Position numbers and translations under genes: made by a program. Positions 54,636 through 64,000 of a stretch of 64,000 nt of DNA are shown here, one piece after another. Below the pieces are notes generated by a model. The model saw only the letters and a program-made list of their open reading frames with translations, was not told where the DNA came from and searched no databases. The DNA lies in the NCBI RefSeq assembly GCF_000006405.1, contig NW_003212688.1, forward strand, positions 7,402 to 71,401. Direction: 5' to 3'. Source of the stretch: Perkinsus marinus ATCC 50983. Lineage: Eukaryota; Perkinsozoa; Perkinsida; Perkinsidae. How positions within the stretch are numbered: position 1 is the first letter of the stretch; every line of letters starts with the position of its first letter.

Positions 54636-55807
54636 ATGGAGCTCGAAAAAGAGAGTACCAGTAGCAACAGTAGCAATACTAGTGCGAGAAGCGATAGCAG
54701 TGTAGCCGGCACTGATTTAGTCATAGCAGCTGTTAGAGCAGAGACAGCTGAGGGCATCGAAGACCCTTCTGAATCTGAGACTAGTGGCAAGTTTGGGAGT
54801 AGTAATGGAGGTATCGGATCAGCTGAGGAGAGTGGTGGGAAGGGCGAATCAAGAGTAGCTGCTGCAGCAAATGCTGGAGACTCGCCGGGCTCAGATCCAA
54901 TAGGATGGGGTAGGTCCTTATGGTGAAGTTACTGCTGATGTAGTGATGTGTTGTATATGTTTAGCCGTTGACAAGCTACTCAGCCGTATAGTTGAGGAGA
55001 ACAGCACTGAACAGCTCATCGCCCTCTTGTCCGAGATGACAAAGAAGGCCTTAATTTTACAACATCAACTCGAGTTAAGCAGCACACGTAATGATGAGTT
55101 ATTGAAGGAGATTGAACAACTAAAGGGAAATCTCGATGAGGAGAGGGGGAAATTCAGCGCAGCAGAACCCCCGTCACCACCTCCTCCAGTGGCTTCAATT
55201 GTTTATGATGGTGAATTACCCTCGGACGAGCGCGACGGGAGCTCTCCGTCTGTGGGTGCGGTACCGCAACTAAATGAAATTTATGAGAAACATCACATTG
55301 ACCGAGAGGTTCGGGATATGCTGCGGAATTCACGTAAAATAAGGAGACCGGAGCAGCGGCAGATGGTTATCGATCTGTTCCTCGAAAAGGTTGGTCATGA
55401 GCAGGGCAAGGACGTGTTGGCTGCGTTAAAGGTGAGTTCGGGTTCACTCGAGTGTAATGATGGTGTAACGCTCTCAGGGACTCACTGATTCTACTAATAG
55501 CGAATCTAAGTCGGCGGTGACGGGTGATGCTAGGACGTATAATCGTCGAACGCATAACCGTCGGGACAACAGTGACCATCCTCTACATGCCCGTTCCGGT
55601 CCTGAGAACAGGAGTTGGCTATTCGCCCAATGTGTGAAGGAGGTTGAGTTCAAGATTGGACCAGGAGCAGCCGCATCAGCATCCAGGCATAAGAATGACT
55701 ATTATGATTACGGCAACAAGGGGAGATGGTCGGGAGGGAATAGTGGTGGTGCTCGGGATAGAGGAGGAGGAGGATGGAATCGTCGTCGAGATATGAATGG
55801 ATGGTGA
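54636..55807 (+). CDS. coiled-coil protein with RGG-like tail, 3 exons
   Basis: Exon 1 from the ATG at 54636 is a Ser/Glu/Gly-rich disordered region. After an intron (~54910-54962) comes a coiled coil (LLSRIVEENSTEQLIALLSE; HQLELSSTRNDELLKEIEQL), a Pro-rich hinge and a helical segment (IDREVRDMLRNSRKIRRPEQ; RQMVIDLFLEKVGHEQGKDV). After a 47-nt intron the last exon gives a basic Arg/Asn stretch and a Gly/Arg/Trp-rich end (RDRGGGGWNRRRDMNGW), stop at 55805-55807. The RGG-type tail suggests RNA binding. No family is recognised. Confidence 0.6.
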
Positions 55808-55865
55808 TGTTCCTTTGTGGGTATAGCCCATCGACTTGAACATTTATATTCGGTCAACTAAGTCA

Positions 55866-55900
55866 ACAACAGCAGCAGCAGCAGCAGCAGCAGCAACAGC
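55866..55900 (+). repeat. CAG trinucleotide microsatellite
   Basis: About ten CAG/CAA units just downstream of the preceding gene. No ORF clearly uses it. Confidence 0.85.
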
Positions 55901-55926
55901 CTCGTTGTCATTGTCTTCTAATGTCT

Positions 55927-56363
55927 TTAATGAGTAAGTCGGTTATCAATGAATAATATTGCGAAGCGTATCCTAGTAGTATCCAATGCATCACCACATC
56001 CTCCTCCACACAGACTATCGTCGTCTTCGTAACAATTTCCCTCGTTACTGTAGCTGTTACCTCTTTTCTGATGTTGTTGAGTCCCGCCGCCGTTCGGCCT
56101 CGTGTGGCCTCGTGTACTACCATCTTGATGCAGCAAATCTGGGTCGTGAGTTCCTCTGTAATTTCTGACCTTTTTTACGAGATCTTCTTCGACCTCCTGT
56201 CCTCCTGTTTGTCGTCCTTATCTTCCTTCTCATACCAATAACTACGGCTGGCATGGCTACTACTACTATTATGATAATGTTGTAAACCCCTTTCATCTCG
56301 GAGTGTCGAAGCACGACTAAGGTCGTAAATATTGTCACCATGACTGTCTTTCCGACTAGTCAT
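55927..56363 (-). CDS. possible low-complexity Gly/Ser/Asn-rich protein
   Basis: Minus ORF 56363-56175 (GDNIYDLSRASTLRDERGLQ; SYWYEKEDKDDKQEDRRSKK) can be joined across a 23-nt GT-AG interval to ORF 56136-55927 (DPDLLHQDGSTRGHTRPNGG; ending GGGCGDALDTTRIRFAILF). The intron would be exceptionally short and the composition is biased, so this may not be a gene. Confidence 0.28.
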
Positions 56364-56518
56364 TCTCGAGGTCAGCCGCCGCCGATATCACTTGTAAGCC
56401 AGCCAAGCTGCTACTCCCAGCTAATAATATATGGCTGCTATGGCAGAAACGACGATGAGAAGGAGGATGGCGATGATGATAATGATGACTGCCGTATTAA
56501 TGGGGTAGGAGGTCCTCT

Positions 56519-57447
56519 TTGTTCCGAATACGTATTGGGCAGGAGGTGGTTATTGTCTTAGAAACTCACAGCTTTTTTTGTTGCGCTAGTTTCGTTTCAA
56601 TCGAGAACTTTTGGGATAGTTTAATTGGTGAAGATGCGTTCACGCCTGAGGAGCCTAGTGATCCTGTTTGGGATAGGCGTCTATACCTTATTGCTCATGG
56701 TGATACAAGCTTGGGTGTAGTAGTCGATATCAGTAATACCAGGTTCACTCGACCAAGTCGATGCTGCTCTGGTTGGGAGACAGTAGCAAGAATCAGAACA
56801 ACAGCGAGAACTCAGTGGTAGTATTCTATGACCATCTCATAGCCGCTCTCGAGAGTTCACTCACTTCTCAGGCTCAGCGCTCCCTAGCCGCTCTGGACGA
56901 TCGACTACTTGCGGCACATTCGAAGGCACTAGATGCTTACGTCAATTGTGTGGCGCGTGATGTTAAGGCCACCGCCGGCAGCTCGGAACGGGCGTGCCGG
57001 CGAGATGCTATGGGCATATTCGATAGTGTAGCCGTTGAGGGAACTGTGGGAATGGGGAAGGAGGCCGAAACGCTGGTGAAATCTGCTCGGAAACTGCTGA
57101 AGACCGGCCTGGATATGCTACAGGGTGAAGTAAATCAGCTGAGGCTGGCAGCGCAGGCCGCTAGTGATGAGCAACGACAAGCCCTGGCCTGGATAGGGGA
57201 GATGGCACAGCGATCGAAAGATCGTGAGAATGTCCCAAGGTCGACGGGCGTTCGGCTTCGTGGAGACTCCTTCAAGAAGGGCGGCGTCAAGGATGCCATA
57301 AGCAGTATATTGGGGAGCATTGAAGTGAAGAGCCCGGGTGGAGGTGCCCGGTTCGATTCTGGGGGAGGGGAAAACGGCAAGTCTATTTTAGAATTGATTG
57401 GGGAGTCTGCTCAGGACGCTGGGCCCTCCCTGACCTTTGAGTGGTAG
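56519..57447 (+). CDS. hypothetical alpha-helical protein
   Basis: The last exon (about 56762-57447) encodes long amphipathic helices (FYDHLIAALESSLTSQAQRS; LAALDDRLLAAHSKALDAYV; LVKSARKLLKTGLDMLQGEV) and then a Gly/Ser/Lys-rich tail ending in LTFEW. The upstream exon has FWDSLIGEDAFTPEEPSDPV and reaches a GT donor near 56701; the exact junction and the start are unresolved. No family recognised. The helical, Ala-rich body suggests a coiled-coil scaffold. Confidence 0.5.
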
Positions 57448-57525
57448 GGTCTTACTATACTATTGTACGTTGAAATTTACTGTGTATTGTGGCAAGAGGT
57501 TGTGTTACTGGGGCGCATCGAATGA

Positions 57526-59374
57526 ATGTTGATAACTACAGTTGTTAATTGGCGAATGGTGAGGTCTGTTGCTGCCGCCCAACGTGGTCACCCTGAGAGC
57601 AAGTCAGAGAAGCGAAGACGCCTTAGGTCGTTGGGCATCCTGGCCGGCCTCGTTTATGGATGTGGACTATTGGTAAGGGGTCTACCTCTGGGGGATGGCA
57701 GTGGCTTTCGGAAGTCCATACCCCCTCCCCCCCTTGGACGATATAAGACCGCCTCTCAGGTCACCAGCGTCGCTCCACTGTGGTTGTTTGGCTCGAATGA
57801 CAATTCCGATTGGTCTCGTCCAGAAATGGTCACAAGGTAGTCGTCGATCTTGCCGCTGTGCTTCCTCATTACTCTGACTTCGATCAGCTCTTCGGTGGGA
57901 GGTGAAGTATCTGGAGAGCTCAGGGACTTCCTCAATGATCCTCTAGTCAATACAGACCGCGAGCAGACTTGGCAGCATAGATACAGTCACAAGCAACTCG
58001 GTGATCTCACGCTTACTGGTGAGTTCTTTAACTAAGCCTCTCTGCTGACGCCGCACTCTGGGATCATCCTTTCTGCCGAATTGAACACATCGCGTTATAG
58101 AATTTCCGTGGGTCTTCGTCTAAGTACGTACGAGCTTGTCGGTACTGCTGCATGTATGATCGAGCCTCTGAGCCTCTGTGTACTCTGGTGAGATTTCCCC
58201 CACGTATCGCTGCTCATACAGTGTATCCGCTCGTTTAATAGGTAATGACAAGGACGAGTGGGCAGCCAACTACCTCTACAATTTACCCGGCAAAGGTTGG
58301 ATCATTCTCGATAGCCTGCTTAGGGTATCTGCTCGCTGTTATTCAGGACTTGGTGCTATCGAGGGCGCCTTGAACAGCGATCAGCAACTCGCTTTACAGT
58401 ATTCCAATGCGATTCCTGATGGCACAGTAGGTATTCCCGACTCGCTATATCTCAATCACCATTACTCAGTTGCGCGGTACAGCAGGGTGGTCTAGCAACG
58501 AAGGCTACTTTGGAAAACTCTCTAAGCTGTGGAATGGCGGCAATGGGAAAGCAGCTAGGTAGTGTATTAGAATTTTGCGAAAATGCGGTATGGAATATTG
58601 TTTTGATAGGTATGACATCGCAGGGAGTACCAATAATGGAGAGCTGAAACACCAACTTCAGGCCCAGTGGGCGAGAGATAACGATAGGGTAAAGACGGTA
58701 GTCGGGTTGTGATAGGGGGAAGTGCGAATCTTTCAGGCTGAAGCGGGCATTCAAGCTCCCATCACTAATCCTTATGGCTTCCTGTCCAAGTCTGGTGCTG
58801 AAAAATGTAAATGGGATCTGACGCTGGGTCGTCATTGAAGTGGTGTCTTCCTCAGTCAACCCTGACTGGTACACCTCTTACAGTCGCTCCCTCGTCGATG
58901 GTGGCTATGACTCGAAGAACCCATTTGTAAGTTTTATCCCATGAGTGCCTTGATGACTCTTCTCTGATTAGGGCATTGAGGGAGGTGCCCGCCTCTCTTC
59001 TGGTGGCGAACTGGAAGGACGCCTCACCGCACGAGCCAAACCGATCGATAGTGTTGATGCCGAGTAGCATGCCACGTGGGTGTTTACTCTGCTGTTATTA
59101 CGTTGAATGTAGATACCATGTCAGCGCGCGAACTCGTCCTGATACCTCTAAGGGCTTATGGGGTTGGTTAACTGGCTTCGGAAAATCGCCTGTAGAGCTG
59201 GAGCACAACGCACAGGTAGCAGCATTATCGATGATGTGTGTATCATGGTTCGGTCGGTAGATACAATATTCGAACGCCCCTGGGAGCGTTATGTATGCGA
59301 ATTACGAGAAGCGAGATGGTTCCGCTGGGCATTTACGTCTAGGTTACGGTATGACAAGTGATGATTCCCAGTAA
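57526..59374 (+). CDS. membrane-anchored hypothetical protein, possible beta-barrel end
   Basis: ATG at 57526. Residues ~38-52 form a membrane helix (LGILAGLVYGCGLLV). Following exons join in frame: GEVSGELRDFLNDPLVNTDR; DEWAANYLYNLPGKGWIILD; YFGKLSKLWNGGNGKAARYD; AGIQAPITNPYGFLSKSGAE; NPDWYTSYSRSLVDGGYDSK. From there the sequence alternates polar and non-polar residues with Gly/Tyr (GIEGGARLSSGGELEGRLTA; YSNAPGSVMYANYEKRDG; LRLGYGMTSDD), as in beta-barrel strands, up to the TAA at 59372-59374. The family is unknown. A mitochondrial or plastid-remnant outer-membrane protein is one possibility; the N-terminal helix argues against a simple porin. Confidence 0.5.
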
Positions 59375-60486
59375 CGCAGGAAAGTGGGAGTTGAAGCAAG
59401 TTCCTAATATCACACCACTTGGGATATTGTGCTCACACTTTCTCCGAGTCAATTTTGTTGTGTTAATCAGTGGTAACGGAGAAATTTGAGGAGCGCCGAG
59501 TACATTCTCTTGTCGTTTTCCACGTCATTGGTTATTATACGGGGTTGCTCAATCAGTGGTTCGATCGGGGAGGGCTGGGACTTTAGGGCAGTTGAATTCC
59601 GCATCCACACCATTTTGTGGCAGGGCTGGTTAGCCGGAGTCCTGTCGCCGGACCATGGAGGACGCACCATGGCTGTTTACTATTGGTTTATCAGTAGGTA
59701 ATTTGTTTATGTGTAGTAGTACCAGTCGGGTACTGCCTGCCGTTCACGCTGCCGTTGGCACGTGGGATGCCAAGAGAAAAAATTCATCTTGTTGGGTACA
59801 TCCGACGACGTCACGTTAGCCACGTACATTGCAGAGCAGGCTCATCTTCCGTCTAAGCCTAGGCAATGAGACGGACTTCTCTTCTGCTTCGGGCAAGCCA
59901 CTTTCTGGCGCATTCAGCAGCTTGCGGGGGGAAAATCCAATTGTGGAAATATTTGACCCACATAAGAATACTATGGGCCTCGCATAGCCTTACCCACTAG
60001 AACCCCCAGAGGCCAAGTTCAGAAGGCAGAACGGAAATAACGCACAATGATCTGATGGACATAACGGTTAGTTCCATCAGATCCTATATTCTACTAGGGG
60101 CCAATCACCGCCTAGTAGGGTAGTGGCAGTTATTCGCTAAGCCTACTGGGCGGGCCATAGTGATAGAAAAAACTTTCTCAGCAGAAGTTCCAGTATCGAT
60201 AAGGATGAGCAGAGAACTCGATAGCGGAGGACAACTGCAATATACAAATTCATGGTCTCGAGGATAAGGAGAGTTAGTAGATATGAGCTGAAAAGGTTGT
60301 TCGTCGCCAGAACTTCTGTCACCTGTTTTGTACTCATCGTTTTGCCCGTCTGTATTGAACTGAACACAATAGGTGAGAATATGTGGTGAAACGTTTTGAC
60401 AGTGCCAATGGTATCTGTGTTCACGCAACACGCCCGGCTGAACGATTGCTTGAGTTGTTGGAGAACCTGAAATTATAAGCGCACAC
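59375..60486. other. interval without a supported gene
   Basis: Short ORFs on both strands (59486-59701 plus, 60105-60431 minus) have no family features and no consistent exons. Confidence 0.45.
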
Positions 60487-62617
<2,131 letters not shown>

Positions 62618-62668
62618 TGGAGTGAAGAAAGGAGTGTCAAGGGAATACGTCTGCATAGACCAAAGCAT

Positions 62669-63589
62669 TGAAGCTTCGCTCCGCTGATTCGCTCTCGTGC
62701 GGAATAGAGAACGGCATATATATCTCGTTCATTGAACGGATGACCTCCTGATCCGATATCGGTGCAATCGGAGGTCTTCTGAAGTGACAAGTCTCGTCAA
62801 CAGGAAATGCCCTCAGTGAGTCTCAAAGCTCCACCTACCCAGCCCGGATTTTCCATCAGCGGAGACTTCACTTGCCTGCCCGTGGCTGTAAAGCATAACT
62901 TCGATTCGACGTTCAGAGCACCATTTTCCTGTTACGGGAGAAAAAAGTCGAGTTGGGCGGAGCGAAACGATGTGTAGCTCGCGCACGCCACCGGTATCTG
63001 TCCCCCTGATCCAGTAGGATTGAGTCGGCGCACCCCTACGTTGCATCGCGAGCTATGTTAGCTCGACGCGCTCAAATTTGAGCACCCACTGTATAGCCGA
63101 TCTCTTTCCATCGGTTAAGATCACGAGCTGCGTGTGACGAGCTCGGCAATCTGCTGGTTGTGACTCTCATATCGCCCACCCTAGGCATCACATGCTGTTT
63201 GAGTGGGAAACAGGTGAGACACCACGAGATGCTGTATCCCTCTATCGAAAGAAATTGTTCCAAACAATCTCGTAAGCATATTGTCAATATGCTATTGACT
63301 CCAGATGCTGAATGAGAATGTTAAATATTCTTGAGGCGTTCTCAATTTCCAGGAACTCCTCCTGGGAGAAGAAATAGGAGGACGCCAACTCTATGAAGTT
63401 GCTCCCATACTTGGCATGTCTAACGAGTGTTCCACTCGCCTGCCGAAAGTCGCTATCCCCAGGTTAGGGACTTAACACGCCACCATGACTACCTGGAAAT
63501 TGCCCTTTCCCCGATGACATGCAGCATCATTGGCAGAAGACATCTTGCTTCATTCAGAATCGCAGTAGCAGATATTGGTAGTGTGCTGA
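62669..63589. other. interval without a supported gene
   Basis: Minus ORFs at 62813-63046 and 63072-63287 lack recognisable features. No repeats seen. Confidence 0.4.
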
Positions 63590-63910
63590 CTATCCGCCGG
63601 TTGAAGGTATAAGTCGTGGAGATGTCGGAAGCTTCGACTGCCACTCGGTGTATTCGGCGGTCAACGCTTCCTTTTTATCCTTAATTTTGCTGAGGACGGC
63701 CTTGGATTTTGCCGACATGTTCATCTTCAGCATCTCCGTTCTATTATCGATCTGCGCACATCTGCGATCGGAACTAGTGAGGAACCATCTTACCGTGCTA
63801 TGAACGATCTTGATCCATTCCGGCGCTAAGTCAGCCGTCTGCCGAAGATAGTCCTCCATGACTCGAGTCCCAAGTGCCTTGTACCGTCGCCCACCGCCAT
63901 TGGCCGACAT
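63590..63910 (-). CDS. hypothetical helical protein, 2 exons visible
   Basis: From the ATG at 63910, exon 1 gives YKALGTRVMEDYLRQTADLA and PEWIKIVHST; a 45-nt intron (about 63755-63800) removes in-frame but Trp/Cys-rich sequence. Exon 2 gives IDNRTEMLKMNMSAKSKAVL and KDKKEALTAEYTEWQSKLPT, ending at the TAG at 63592-63590. It is Lys-rich and helical. A CAG acceptor just upstream of the ATG means the gene may begin outside the window. Confidence 0.45.
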   Translation of the reverse strand: MSANGGGRRYKALGTRVMEDYLRQTADLAPEWIKIVHSTVRWFLTSSDRRCAQIDNRTEMLKMNMSAKSKAVLSKIKDKKEALTAEYTEWQSKLPTSPRLIPSTGG

Positions 63911-64000
63911 GAAGTGCCTGAGGCTTCAGTGTCGCTAGCACGCAAATACACGGTTGCTCACTTCACCACGTCTTGTAGCTTCATCGAGGGATGCCCTCTC

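Overview
The window is nuclear DNA of a unicellular eukaryote. Nearly every gene I could follow is split by very short GT-AG introns (most 40-60 nt, a few near 30, one of 109), spacers are small, and genes lie on both strands with no operons. The gene set (multi-membrane cyclic-nucleotide phosphodiesterase, zinc-finger calpain, short CCCH-like protein of the kind common in dinoflagellates and perkinsids, perilipin-like lipid-droplet protein, SLBP) fits an alveolate, most likely a Perkinsus-type protist. The organism is inferred; nothing was searched. A run of exactly 100 N marks a scaffold gap.

Layout. 0.5-3.5 kb: two uncharacterised plus-strand genes, then a cluster of strong hairpins. 6-9 kb: CCCH-like protein, a small membrane protein and a Sec14/CRAL-TRIO protein. 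9.5-11.6 kb: dynein light chain LC8 (minus) and a perilipin-like protein. 12.6-23.4 kb, all minus: SOL-type calpain, SLBP, a BTB protein and a large beta-propeller-like protein. 23.4-24.4 kb: a 1-kb DNA element with perfect 23-bp terminal inverted repeats. 26.7-30 kb: a His-rich protein and an array of acyl-protein-thioesterase-like units. 30-33 kb: a protein kinase and a Nudix hydrolase. 33.3-38.2 kb: NOP56 and ribosomal protein S6, divergent over 155 bp, then mitochondrial GrpE. 38.4-42.5 kb: a large protein kinase crossed by the gap. 42.9-49.0 kb: an LTR retrotransposon with identical 261-bp LTRs and a 4-bp target duplication. 49.2-54.3 kb: a hypothetical gene and a long membrane phosphodiesterase whose tail is built from repeated exons. 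54.6-59.4 kb: three uncharacterised genes. 60.5-62.6 kb: IMP dehydrogenase. 63.6 kb to the end: one more short gene.

The genes are mostly independent housekeeping and signalling functions: ribosome biogenesis (NOP56, eS6), purine synthesis (IMPDH), protein folding (GrpE), histone mRNA metabolism (SLBP), lipid handling (Sec14, perilipin, thioesterase-like units), motors (LC8), and signalling or proteolysis (phosphodiesterase, kinases, calpain, BTB). Standouts are the phosphodiesterase tail made of symmetric duplicated exons, the SLBP, the SOL calpain, the retroelement whose gag starts inside its LTR, and the degenerate thioesterase array. Exon joins were read by eye from splice sites and protein continuity, so individual junctions may be off.
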